Of a stretch of 64,000 bases of DNA, positions 14,345-25,132 are shown piece by piece. The notes beneath the pieces are model-generated. The model ran no database searches. It had not been told where the DNA came from and worked only from the letters and a program-made list of their open reading frames with translations. The DNA lies in the NCBI GenBank assembly GCA_946800325.1, contig OX326957.1, positions 52,881,798 to 52,945,797 on the forward strand. Direction: 5' to 3'. The translations under genes and the position numbers were made by a program. Within the stretch, counting starts at the first letter, position 1. Each line of letters starts with the position of its first letter. The DNA is from Luzula sylvatica (taxonomy: Eukaryota; Streptophyta; Magnoliopsida; Poales; Juncaceae).

Positions 14345-15307
14345 TGTTGGGTATCGACGTCACTACCGAGCCCCGCGCAGCGGATTGAGGGGCCCGGTCT
14401 GACCCGATCCCGAGGACCACGTCAACGACTCGAAAGTACGAATCATGAAATGCATCTAACCTATGAAATTAACTCTTAATTCATAGAGAATCATACCGCG
14501 TGAAATTGATCACGGAGACGGGTTGACTCTATTAGCTGCTGCTTGCTTCGATTCTGGCGACACGCACGTCCCACGCCCGCGCGATTCGACACCTAATGCG
14601 AAGCTCCGATTTGTCGTATACAACCGGAATTTATCCGGTTCGTCTCCGACCTTGCTCGTCCTTGCTCTCGATTGATCACAGTCGAAGATCTTAACTTAGA
14701 TCTCTCTACTCGTATCCACCTCGAGCTAACATCTCTCGGTTGCGGCGAATTCCCCTAAAATTCCCGCAAGCTTGCTCAAATCTTTAATCCCTTTTCTCCA
14801 ACTTGTCCAACAAGTTTTTCTCTCTTCTCTAGATCTAGATTACTGGCTGCAGCATCAGAAGGAAAAAGAGAGAGAGAGAGGTTACAGAGATTATATAATC
14901 AATCTCTGAATTAATGAGTATTAATGAGTATCAAAAACTGCTAATCCAGAATTCGGATCACTGTCCGTCATGACGCACGATATGGTGCGTCATGACGCAC
15001 AAGTCACATTTACTTGGATATAGCCGTTATACAGTGTACCGTCATGACGCAGGATAACGTCCGTCATGACGCACCACCGTCATGACGCACAACTTGGTGC
15101 GTCGTGACGGTATACTCACAGATTGGCTTTTCTCAGAATTATTCTACTGTGCGTCATGATGCACAATATGGTGCGTCATGACGCACCATGTAATTTCTGC
15201 CAGATTTGCATAATCTTATTATGCATCCAATCGTTCCGACGAACACGTATGTTTGTCTACACTCATTTGTACATTCAACTAGTTGATCTGTAACTGTATT
15301 TCCTTCA
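14345..15307 (-). repeat. LTR of the minus-strand copia (3' LTR)
   Basis: 963 bp, bounded TG...CA on the minus strand (TGAAGGAAAT...ACCCAACA). Holds a palindrome array at 14961-15188, which lies in the U3 part of the LTR as transcribed. Confidence 0.93.
14961..15188. promoter_or_regulatory. CGTCATGACG palindrome array in U3 (3' LTR)
   Basis: At least seven copies of CGTCATGACG or one-base variants, several extended to the perfect 16-bp palindrome GTGCGTCATGACGCAC (for example 14985-15000). Each contains TGACG on both strands, the core of bZIP/TGA-factor sites. Position in U3 suggests an enhancer; that role is inferred. Confidence 0.6.
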
Positions 15308-15318
15308 GTCTCCCACTC
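15308..15318 (-). other. polypurine tract of the minus-strand copia
   Basis: On the minus strand the sequence GAGTGGGAGAC directly precedes the 3' LTR start TGAAGG. It fits the usual copia plus-strand primer and fixes the element's orientation. Confidence 0.8.
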
Positions 15319-16439
15319 AGTTCAAGATCCAACTAAATAAAGTACTAGTGTACATCTCATGTACACATAACCTTAGAGATTGAAATTTAAGCCCGAAATA
15401 AGACAGCTCTATGTGTGACCGCGTAGGTTCGTATCAAGCAATGGTAGTGAACTTATGCCTAAGCTCACGGGCTAATGAGAGGGATCTAGGAAGAAATCCA
15501 TCATAGCTTTCCCACGTTGAAAACGAAAATGATTGTGATCATTTATACCCATCTCGAACGGTGGTGTTTAGTTCTCTTGTTCACGATATCCGTCAATCAA
15601 AAGGCATGGTGATAGTCATCCTTATAATTTGATTGACTAAACTTATTGTTTCGATACCGAATTGAATCAACAAATACAATCGATATTAACAATTAATATC
15701 ATTGACTCTGGCCAGAGATTTCGTTGATCAATTCATCGATAGGCCTAAGGGATATCTCTTTCTCTCGAAAGGAACAATTTCTATCTTGATGACTCACATC
15801 AAATTCCGTGTTTCAGATAATACCCGATCATAATCCCATGACCATCCTGTTACAGATAGTGGAAGATTATATCTAAGCATTATGTTACGCACGAAAAATG
15901 ATCCATGATCATCTCAAGTGTGAAGAACTAAGACCCCATTCGTTACGATTCCATCTACAATGACTAAACCATGTCATGGTATCGCACTTTTGGTGAAGTC
16001 ACAATATACATAATCTAATGCATATCCATATTCCCGATTTGACAAACTCTTTGTCCTATGATTAGCAAAACATAATCATCACCTCGGCTAATATGCTAGT
16101 GTACATGTTAGTCTATTATCTTATAATCGATATACTTATCACATAAGTATCCTAATCATGACTAGGGACGTTTTTGAAATATGACTTTTGAAATGTGACG
16201 GTTTTACTTAACATGATCACGTATCACGTAGACGCTCACACAAGTCATAAATCAAGGTTCGTGTAATCAAATTACACAACCACGCACAAGTTTTCATATA
16301 AGTATAAATGCAAGTAAAATTTTAGAATTTTTGAAATGCACTAATATAGAGTAAGTATTGGTTGATACAGCGTTTACATCTATAATCTCTGCTAGGATTA
16401 TAATCTGCGATGACTATCGGTATTAGATAACTATACCTC

Positions 16440-18620
16440 AAATCTATTCCTCCTCTAGGTATCTCTATACCTATAGTCTTCGCATGACATTCATGCTTAA
16501 CTAAGAAGAGAGCAGTTTTTGTAAACGGTTCCGCTACGTTCCTGTTAGTGTCAATTTTTGTTAGGTATCCAATACCTATTTAAATATAAGTTTGGAGTGG
16601 TTATGTTATTTCAGTTTCTTTTGTTTTATGCTATTTCGACCATCGAAATAGATAACCAAAGAATCCTATTACTTGGGACAATATCAAGTATGATCAACAC
16701 CTTGATCCATAACGTTTCCATTTCGGCTTCGCAAGCCGCATTGAAATCAAATTCCATCGTAGAATTTTCATTTTTAGTTGTTGTGAAACTCTTTCATACA
16801 ACTTCATTTTTCTTTAAGCAAAATATGTACACATTTCGTAAATGTGTTGCATGTTTGGAGAAATGCTATCGGTATAACTTTTATCACCGATATATTTTCT
16901 TCACCATTTTATATGAGAAATATAATATTAATCCTTTCTAAAATGATATTGTTTATTAATTTCAATACGAATCCGGGTTTTAAATGTTGCATAACTATTA
17001 TGCGTATGCAAAGTATAACCATTATACAACCATATTAAATTGTTTTCGTTCGATCCAACCATATAAAGTATTCGAAACGAAATATTCTCTGGATTCGATT
17101 GATAATTACGACACTTAATATGAACAATATTTAAAGATTAGTACATAACATGGCGTATTTGGAATATTCTATTGTCGAAACATAAAATATCCAATTTTCT
17201 ACTTTTCTTTAACTCGATGTCGTACATCGATCCTCAGAAAAACTTCGCCATTCGACATTTGGAAGAAATCCGATCTTGGATTTATGTACTGAAAACCATT
17301 TTCAATGTTTTGTCGATGTACATACTTCGATTCAGATTGAGGAATTTTAAATCTATCTTATAGATTTTTATGCTTATCTCATAAGTTGTCTCGTCTGAAT
17401 TTTCATAGCGAAACGACAATCGTATCCTACGAATAATATAGTGTTCATATATTTTAATATAAGAAATGTATGTGGCTCCCACTAACCTTCACATCTACAC
17501 AAAGCTTTTCTTTTGTTCTTGATAATATTATAACTAATTATAATTTTATCAGAATAAGATTCCGATTTCATGAATTATTCTTCAATCCATCATATGGATC
17601 GTTGAAATTTGTATACTTTTCTTGGATTCTTTTGATCGATAAAACCATTAGGTTGTGTCACATACACACCCTTTAATATTTCCTATCAAGGAATACGGTC
17701 TTGTCATCCATTTGTCAAAAATCATAGTCATACTATGTAAAATGGCAAATATAATCCTAATGAATAAAGCGTGATTATTTGTGAAACCGTTTCTTCATGA
17801 TCATATCATGAATTTTCGAATCTCATAAATATTCTTGCTTTGTAAGTATACATATTCCAATCCACGTTAGCTTTCACTTTGAAAACTCACTTACATCCTA
17901 TGGGTCATACCCTAAAGAATGTTTAAACCAAGTTCTAAACTTGATGACATGCATGGATTGAATCATGAATTCCATGGCACTATGCCATGTGAAATTTTTA
18001 TCCTTTATAGCATCATTTAGTCCATCGACTCATCATGTATGAGATCGATTCGTTTGTCACATTCTTTGATAAATTCACAATTTATCGATTTGTGACGTGT
18101 CTAAATTGATCAATAAAATCGCTTTGTGATTTTGACTTGGATTCATCAACTTTTGATGAAATTCCAATCATATTCATCGGTTCAATGTTCCATTCGAGTC
18201 TCGAACCTTTCGAGATCGATTCATCTCCCACTAGCCCTCATAGATATAAGTGACATTAAGTTTCAAACTTATGCACATTAAGTCCTCCTCTAAGAAGGTA
18301 TCTCTTGGAACTATGAAAATCTAATTCTCATTGGGATTTAATAAATGGTATCCTTTAATTTCTTTAAGAATACTCAATGAATGAACATATCAAGATTTGA
18401 GATTTAGTTTATCCAAAACCAGTTTTCGAATTCAAATCTCCAAATCTTACAAAAGATAACATCGGAAGTTTTCATTAACATTGAACTATTAACATGCCCG
18501 ACTTTGGCCTGAAACCACGTTAATCCTCAATTTAATTTATTTCCGATCCATATCATATATGGGGTCTTTTGCACCGACTTAGAAGGTATGTGATTAACCT
18601 TGGTCTTAAGGGTAAATTTT
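16440..18620 (-). pseudogene. copia pol relics (integrase, RNase H, C-terminus)
   Basis: Read on the minus strand: 18599-18531 gives NHIPSKSVQKTPYMIW, equal to the integrase 'VPSK-x-x-x-KTPYE-W' segment. 16740-16670 gives ACEAEMETLWIKVLI and then ILDIVPS, the RNase H 'AxxEAxWI...LGVVPS' region. 16559-16470 gives an 'NVAEPFTKTAL...KHECHAKTIGI' stretch, the usual end of copia pol (NIADPLTK...KH). No open frame over a few tens of codons survives. The YVDD box was not found. No complete protein can be made from this copy. Confidence 0.7.
18488..18524. repeat. hairpin with conserved 19-nt loop, copy A
   Basis: Stem ATTAACATG / CACGTTAAT (9 bp, one mismatch) around the loop cccgactttggcctgaaac. 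Same loop as copies B and C but a different stem. Confidence 0.65.
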
Positions 18621-19618
18621 GAAATCTTATTTGAAATATTAGATTTTGATTTATCATCTATCAAACAAATGTCCAACAAAGTTTGATTCCTCCTCTCGGA
18701 CACATTAATCTACATTGATGTTCCGAATGAAAATAACTATGAAACTTTTCCATAAATTTTCTAGATGATTATCATACTCATAGCTTAAAATGTTCGTCTC
18801 TTCGATCTTATCGAAAGACTTTGATTTTCTCGCTTAGTTGACTTCGTATTTCATTTCGAAACGTTTTTGAACCATTCAAAATTATGTTTCAAACGCATTA
18901 AATAGATATCTTTATATCTACAATAATCGTTAGTAAATATAATGAAATATTTGTAGCCTCCTCTTGCCTCCGAACTTACTTATTTACCTACATTCAAAAT
19001 GTTTGGTTTTTGATAAGTCCTTTACCGTTTTTCCAACCTTTGGATGGACACTTTTATCATCTTGATTAATTAACAAGTCTTATACTTGTCATGCGAATCT
19101 TATTCGAATAAAACTAGTATTCCATCCAATGGATTCTAGAAATGTATATCTCATACACATTTTCAAGATGATAATGTCAAAAGAAGCTATTTCTATCAAC
19201 TTTTGGATTAATCCTCCTCGGATTTAACCTTTCTTTTGATATTGGGACAACAACTTGCCCAAATCCTTGATTGAGACAACGTTTGTCTTAATCATCCTTA
19301 GACTATTGTTTCTTATAAATCTTCAAATTCCTTTGAAGGTTCGTGTCTTATGTATGTCAACATTTGACATACAATATTATTTGACTTCTTCTCAAGTTTG
19401 TCAAATTTTTGCTTTCTCTAATATCGATCATATCGATATGATATTGGTGTTGCTTAAATTATTATTCTACATTAATTATGACATTGACAACTAACCGTGC
19501 GTACTTATTCTATATGCTTATATGATATGAAATATGTTACTTTTATCAAATCAATAACCCTAATATTGATTCGGGATTCTTAATCCAATAACACTTCAAG
19601 ACCCATATTTCATGATCC

Positions 19619-19649
19619 TCCCATAAGTGACTTTGGCCGACAAATGGGA
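19619..19649. repeat. hairpin with related loop, copy D
   Basis: Stem TCCCAT / ATGGGA (6 bp) around a 19-nt loop aagtgactttggccgacaa that shares GACTTTGGCC with copies A-C. The weakest of the four. Confidence 0.4.
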
Positions 19650-19839
19650 TTTCACTATTTAGGTAGGATAAATCCAATCACATCCAATGTGACTCTTGAC
19701 CCATTATAGGATTTCGGTATCAAACCATATCATATATGATTCGAATTCCGTTTGTGCATCCTAACTATGCCCCGAACCCCAATCGGATTGGCTTGGACGG
19801 TTAAGTCACAACCATATTCACGTATCGTTCAATTGAGCT

Positions 19840-19876
19840 ACAAATGCGCCCGACTTTGGCCTGAACCCGCATTTGT
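19840..19876. repeat. hairpin with conserved 19-nt loop, copy B
   Basis: Perfect 9-bp stem ACAAATGCG / CGCATTTGT around the loop cccgactttggcctgaacc, one base different from copy A. Confidence 0.65.
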
Positions 19877-19917
19877 CCCCAATCAACGCTTGCCTCTCAC
19901 GTTGATACATACAACAA

Positions 19918-19948
19918 TGCACGCCCGACTTTGGCCTGAAACCGTGCA
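19918..19948. repeat. hairpin with conserved 19-nt loop, copy C
   Basis: 6-bp stem TGCACG / CGTGCA around the loop cccgactttggcctgaaac, identical to copy A's loop. Only 41 bp from copy B. Confidence 0.6.
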
Positions 19949-20121
19949 AGGTGTGATGACCAACCTCGGAGGTTGTGAACATGGAAGGCATTTCATGACT
20001 TAAGTATTATGCAGGGATTTATGTGATATAATCTAATTATATCAATAAGCAAGTATATCATGATGAATGAACATAATTAATAATGATTAGAACCACAATT
20101 AAATAAATCAAGAAAAATTAC

Positions 20122-20733
20122 ACTGTGCGTCACGACGCAACATAACGTCCGTCATGACGCACCGTACTAAAATGGACTTCCATTGACTTCCGTCATGACG
20201 CAACATAACGTGCGTCACGACGGACTTCACAGGTCCGTCATGACGCCAGACAGTGCGTCACGACGGACCATACAAAACAATTTTGTTGTCTATTCCAGAA
20301 ACTATTTCAGGTTCCTCCGTCATGATGGTTGGTTACTACCGTCACGACGGACCGTGTTCTTCCGTCATGATGCCAGACGGTGCGTCATGACGGACTGTAC
20401 AAAACCATTTTGTCCAGATTTCCAGAAACTTTTTGAGGTTCTTCCGTCATGATGGTTGGTTATACCGTCACGACGGACTGTTCTGGTCCGTCATGACGCC
20501 AGAGGGTGCGTCATGACGCACTGAACAAAGCCATTTTGTTCAGTTTGCCAGAAACTTTTTGGACTTCTACCGTCACGACGCACCAAACGGTCCGTCATGA
20601 TGGTACGAATTTACACAGTGCGTCATGACGCACAACTTTTGTGCGTCACGACGGACTGAGTAACGCCTCAGATCCAACTCTTGGATTTCCCGTGTGCGTC
20701 ATGACGCACCATATCGTGCGTCATGACGCACCA
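20122..20733. promoter_or_regulatory. palindrome array in the leader of the minus-strand copia
   Basis: About 20 CGTCATGACG-type units (CGTCATGACG, CGTCACGACG, CGTCATGATG) in roughly 610 bp, 235-850 bases downstream of the primer-binding site. From about 20270 to 20570 they lie in a diverged tandem unit of about 127 bp, recognisable by 'acaaa[ag]c[ca]attttgt...ccagaaac'. The outer LTR lacks them. Possible internal enhancer or packaging/structure region; function unknown. Confidence 0.6.
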
Positions 20734-20967
20734 GACCTGAAATTCAGTTTTATTTTGTAATTTTAACAGATTTTAATCGTTTCAAAAAACGATTAATCAT
20801 GAACAATTCATGATTACTTCTAGATTCTTTTGATCATCTCATGATCAAATACTAGTAAGATTTCTATGGTCCTAATTTTACAACTACATGATTATGTCCT
20901 AAAATTCTACATGAAATTCCGAATAACACTTATTCGAAATCGATTCGACGATCGAATCGTGACGATC

Positions 20968-20979
20968 GCTCTGATACCA
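20968..20979 (-). other. primer-binding site of the minus-strand copia
   Basis: TGGTATCAGAGC on the minus strand, complementary to the 3' end of initiator tRNA-Met, one base after the 5' LTR. Standard for plant copia. Confidence 0.88.
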
Positions 20980-20980
20980 C

Positions 20981-21943
20981 TGTTGGGTATCGACGTCAGT
21001 ACCGAGCCCCGCGCAGCGGATTGAGGGGCCCGGTCTGACCCGATCCCGAGGACCACGTCAACGACTCGAAAGTACGAATCATGAAATGCATCTAACCTAT
21101 GAAATTAACTCTTAATTCATAGAGAATCATACCGCGTGAAATTGATCACGGAGACGGGTTGACTCTATTAGCTGCTGCTTGCTTCGATTCTGGCGACACG
21201 CACGTCCCACGCCCGCGCGATTCGACACCTAATGCGAAGCTCCGATTTGTCGTATACAACCGGAATTTATCCGGTTCGTCTCCGACCTTGCTCGTCCTTG
21301 CTCTCGATTGATCACAGTCGACGATCTTAACTTAGATCTCTCTACTCGTATCCACCTCGAGCTAACATCTCTCGGTTGCGGCGAATTCCCCTAAAATTCC
21401 CGCAAGCTTGCTCAAATCTTTAATCCCTTTTCTCCAACTTGTCCAACAAGTTTTTCTCTCTTCTCTAGATCTAGATTACTGGCTGCAGCATCAGAAGGAA
21501 AAAGAGAGAGAGAGAGGTTACAGAGATTATATAATCAATCTCTGAATTAATGAGTATTAATGAGTATCAAAAACTGCTAATCCAGAATTCGGATCACTGT
21601 CCGTCATGACGCACGATATGGTGCGTCATGACGCACAAGTCACATTTACTTGGATATAGCCGTTATACAGTGTACCGTCATGACGCAGGATAACGTCCGT
21701 CATGACGCACCACCGTCATGACGCACAACTTGGTGCGTCGTGACGGTATACTCACAGATTGGCTTTTCTCAGAATTATTCTACTGTGCGTCATGATGCAC
21801 AATATGGTGCGTCATGACGCACCATGTAATTTCTGCCAGATTTGCATAATCTTATTATGCATCCAATCGTTCCGACGAACACGTATGTTTGTCTACACTC
21901 ATTTGTACATTCAACTAGTTGATCTGTAACTGTATTTCCTTCA
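20981..21943 (-). repeat. LTR of the minus-strand copia (5' LTR)
   Basis: 963 bp and nearly identical to 14345-15307. Palindrome array at 21597-21824 mirrors the one in the other LTR. Confidence 0.93.
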
Positions 21944-23115
21944 TTCATACCGATGCAAAATTGATTGCACTCGAAGGGTTGATTGCTACTCTTTTTTCTC
22001 CCGTCACGTTGGCGACACTCCGCGCGTCCCACACCACTCGTCTTTCACCGCTTGTTGACGATTAACGCTCCTCCGGATCGATCACAATCGCATAGCCACA
22101 AGTGTCGCTCCTCTACGTGTATCCACCTTGAGTCGAAAGACGTCGGTCGCGGGTGCAGCTGCCTAGACGAAGCACCGGCGAACTTGCTTGCTTGATTGAT
22201 TCTCTATACCGAGAAAAACTCATTTTTCTCGGTTTTTCTCTCTTCGCACACTTTCGCTCTATGAAAGGTGGATCTCAATATTCTGGATAATTCTATTAAT
22301 TAGAATAATTGGACTGAATAATATGAGAGAGAAATATCCTATTTATATCACATAGGATTATGATGGGTCAAAAGGCATGTATATCCAATATACAACATTC
22401 CACACAGAAAACTGCATGAACCTGTTCAGTATTCTGTCCATACGAAATTGGTAAATTCTTCTGACAGAAAATCAGCCTACACGAAAGTTGTAGATAATCT
22501 TATTATCTACCCAACTCAATTTGGCCTGGACCAATTGGAGTTTGTATGCAAAGGTTATGACAGTTTTACTAACTGTATGTCATACCGTTGCACCATTTCG
22601 GTATTTCATTGAAACGACACTGATACTTCGTTCATATGAAATATATTTCTACATGAAGGTTATAGATAATCTTATTATCTATCTAACCCAATTTGAACCA
22701 TTCAAATTAGATTTTCCTACTGAAAGTTATGACCACAAATGTACGCTTACATTTGTTCATCCTTGTGTACATTTTTACGGTTGATCCGAAACTGTATTTC
22801 CTTCATGGTGCAGAGGTTGTGACGCGTGTCACTAGATGGATGGTTGGGCAATTTGGGACGGCCCGTACGAAAAAGCTTGGGACGGTCTGTTCAATTTGGG
22901 ACGGCCCGTAGGTAAATTTTGGGACGGTTTAGAATGTTTGGGACGGCCCGTAGGTTACTATTGGGACGGTGTAATCAATTTGGGACGGCCCGTACCAAAA
23001 TTTTGGGACGGTATTTGAGCTTTGGTATGATCGGTACCAAATTTGGGACGGTCCGTCCCTGTTATGACAGCAATTTTGGGACGGCCTGTCCCTAATTAAC
23101 ATATGTGTTGTAGTG

Positions 23116-24637
23116 CTGTTAGAGGATATAAATGGATGTGTCCATTGATAATGCAATGGAGATAATTAACTGAAATTAGTTAGGGTTATTAGTGTTGTTA
23201 GTGGGTTTAGAATGGATGGCTAGGATTAATTCAATTAGTTTGTGTGTGTGATTTAGATTAAAGTTTAAACTAGTATAAATATAGATGTAATCACTTCATG
23301 TAATTCAAGGAAGAAATATTAATCAAATGATTTTATCTTGTCTTCGATTTATATCTTATTTAATCTCTTTTTGATCTTCCATTATCAAATTTAACATCCG
23401 GTCGTTTGACTTTTCTAGATTTATCGGGTCGCGGACGAATCGGACGGTTTTTTCGAATTCGAGCTTGGTTTGCCATCTCTAGTTTGAAGTCATCTCTTTC
23501 AGTTGCTTCCTCTTTGCCGAATTCGAGCTTGATTAAATTTCGTGAATGAAATGAAATGAGAACGGCTACTCTTTTCTAGTTCTTTACCATGGTTATTACA
23601 CATGTATGCAAATTAAAGATAATTAATGAAGATCAACAGAAATGCTAAGAGTGTAGCTAGCTCTCTAATATGGCATTAATCCATATTTAACAATTTGATT
23701 ATATTTCCGAAAGAAAAACCAATTTGATTATTTTCTGATTTATGTTTTCTTTTGTTGTTCTTAAAAGTGAAAAACAACAGCAAACAATCGATACGAAAAA
23801 GTTGGCATGACACGCTAATAAAATAGGATAATTCTATGATATATATATATTTTTTAAATGATATTTTGAATTAATTAGATCTCCTTATATTATCTTATAT
23901 TATGTAAATAATAATTTATTTTCTATTTAGACATAACACTAATAAGTAAGTAAATTTTTCTGAAATTACTGTATTTAATTTGAATATGATATAAGTAAAA
24001 TGAATGTACCATAAAAATAATCCAATAAAATGAGACACAATCCTAAAATTCTTCGTAATTATGCCGATTTGAAATTGTCCTGGTTCATCTACCATTGATC
24101 CAATCATGATCCAATCATTATAAGTGTTTCTGAATCCAGGCACCATTTGCAATTTTAATAATTCCATTTTAATAAAAAATTCTTTTTAATAATTTGAATT
24201 TTGCCTCAACTCAGCAGCCTCTAATCGGAGCACGACAATCGACTTTTTTTTTTTCTGAACTAACTTTAACTAATATGACAAATATTAATACCACATAATT
24301 AGCCAAGTAATGTCAAAAGCCTTTGCACATATTAAAAACTAAACTACAGATATATTACTTGAATAAATGTAACAATTAGCACAGATACACAACAAAATCA
24401 CATAACATATTGGTATGAACTATGAAGCCATCACCCTTTTTGTTCTTTTCCTACTTCAACATCGCTCAATCTTCGATCACCTTCTTGTACTCCACTCCAC
24501 TCCACTTCAACTCATCTTCACACTGCACTTCGCTCGTACTTCATAAATCATAAGCAAGAACGTTGTGTTTTAAAAAAAAACAAACCAATATTTGATGATG
24601 ATGATAGTGGTAATAATCACATTTTATTTGCTAACAG
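23116..24637. other. intergenic; left part may be a copia-type LTR fragment
   Basis: Beginning TGTTAGAGGATATAAATGG at 23117, the sequence reads like an LTR: TATA-like 'agtataaatatag' at about 23272, then a tail around 23390 ending 'ccattatca'. No target duplication or partner was found, so this is weak. From about 23560 to 24600 the sequence is AT-rich with nothing recognised. Confidence 0.3.
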
Positions 24638-24814
24638 CGCAAATGACGATTATGACATTGAGCAAAAAAACATCACTCCTGAGCCTGACGGCACGACAAG
24701 CATCCATGTGATGGCATTGGACGAGGTGGTGAACGCAACTGTCTTTTCACTGTAGCGGTATTTGTGGGTCTTTCGCCGACATCACCCTCCCAGCTCAGCG
24801 ACACGACATCTCTC

Positions 24815-25005
24815 TTTAATAGACCGAGCTACACCATGTCTACGTAAGATATTCTTTTATTCTTTTATTCCCTTCTTGTTATGATAGTACAATGAGTAGG
24901 CTAGTTAGTTACGATGATGTGGCACTAGATATTTTAGCTAGAGCTCTACTATAAATAAAGCCCATCTTGTATTCAAATATTATCAAGAAATATACATTTT
25001 CTTCA
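24815..25005 (+). repeat. 5' LTR of the plus-strand copia
   Basis: 191 bp, from 'tttaatagaccgagc' to 'ttttcttca'. The normal TG start appears mutated in both copies. Confidence 0.8.
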
Positions 25006-25013
25006 TTATGTTT

Positions 25014-25025
25014 TGGTATCAGAGC
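25014..25025 (+). other. primer-binding site of the plus-strand copia
   Basis: TGGTATCAGAGC, complementary to initiator tRNA-Met, eight bases after the LTR. Confidence 0.88.
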
Positions 25026-25061
25026 GGAAAGTTCATAGTTAGCTTAGTCTAGATCCTAGAA

Positions 25062-25070
<9 letters not shown>

Positions 25071-25103
<33 letters not shown>
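25071..25103 (+). repeat. (GA)n tract in the copia leader
   Basis: About 16 GA units between the primer-binding site and the gag start. Confidence 0.9.
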
Positions 25104-25107
<4 letters not shown>

Positions 25108-25132
25108 CTTCCTTAGTTCTTCTTGTTCAAGG

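Larger units (their letters stand above)
14345..21943 (-). mobile_element. 7.6-kb Ty1/copia retrotransposon, minus strand, with decayed pol
   Basis: Two 963-bp LTRs (14345-15307, 20981-21943), perfect 5-bp target duplication TTCAT (14340-14344, 21944-21948), and a primer-binding site and polypurine tract in minus orientation. Fragments of integrase, RNase H and the pol C-terminus are recognisable on the minus strand in copia order, but full of stops and shifts. The LTRs differ at only two positions noticed by eye (one near 14364 versus 21000, one near 14681 versus 21317). Recent arrival and dead pol together suggest mobilisation in trans. Inserted into the solo LTR of a relative. Confidence 0.9.
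14223..22805 (-). mobile_element. solo copia LTR, split by a later copia insertion
   Basis: The LTR is in two pieces, 14223-14344 and 21949-22805 (about 980 bp). On the plus strand it begins TGTAGGGAATTTATCCCG and ends CTGTATTTCCTTCA, the same end as the LTR of the inserted element. It is flanked by perfect 5-bp duplications TGGTG (14218-14222 and 22806-22810). With no internal region of its own it is a solo LTR, the product of recombination between two LTRs. It carries none of the CGTCATGACG palindromes of the inner element. Confidence 0.8.
13785..23115 (-). mobile_element. CACTA (En/Spm-like) element, right part, interrupted by nested retroelements
   Basis: The right end is TGTTGTAGTG at 23106-23115, the reverse complement of the CACTACAACA terminus. 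It is preceded by a dense subterminal array of GGGACGGCCCGT-like units (22850-23090). More units of the same array lie at 14133-14187, left of the solo LTR. The 13815-14100 stretch, read on the minus strand, resembles a leader exon ending in a GT donor. The left terminus was not found, and the stated start is only the edge of the LINE-tailed insertion. No transposase seen. Related to the CACTA at 29139-33007 by its subterminal motif. Confidence 0.65.

Noticed and set aside
14961..20740. CRISPR-like array of short palindromic repeats
   Set aside because: This is a plant genome, the units are unevenly spaced with no unique spacers, and they lie in LTRs and the leader of a copia.
20968..20979. 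tRNA gene fragment
   Set aside because: The match to initiator tRNA-Met is only the 12-base 3' end complement placed beside an LTR, i.e. a primer-binding site. The same applies at 25014.
15308..20980. Plus-strand open frames such as 16558-16941 and 19752-20003
   Set aside because: They are antisense to a minus-strand copia with degraded pol, and their translations have no family features.
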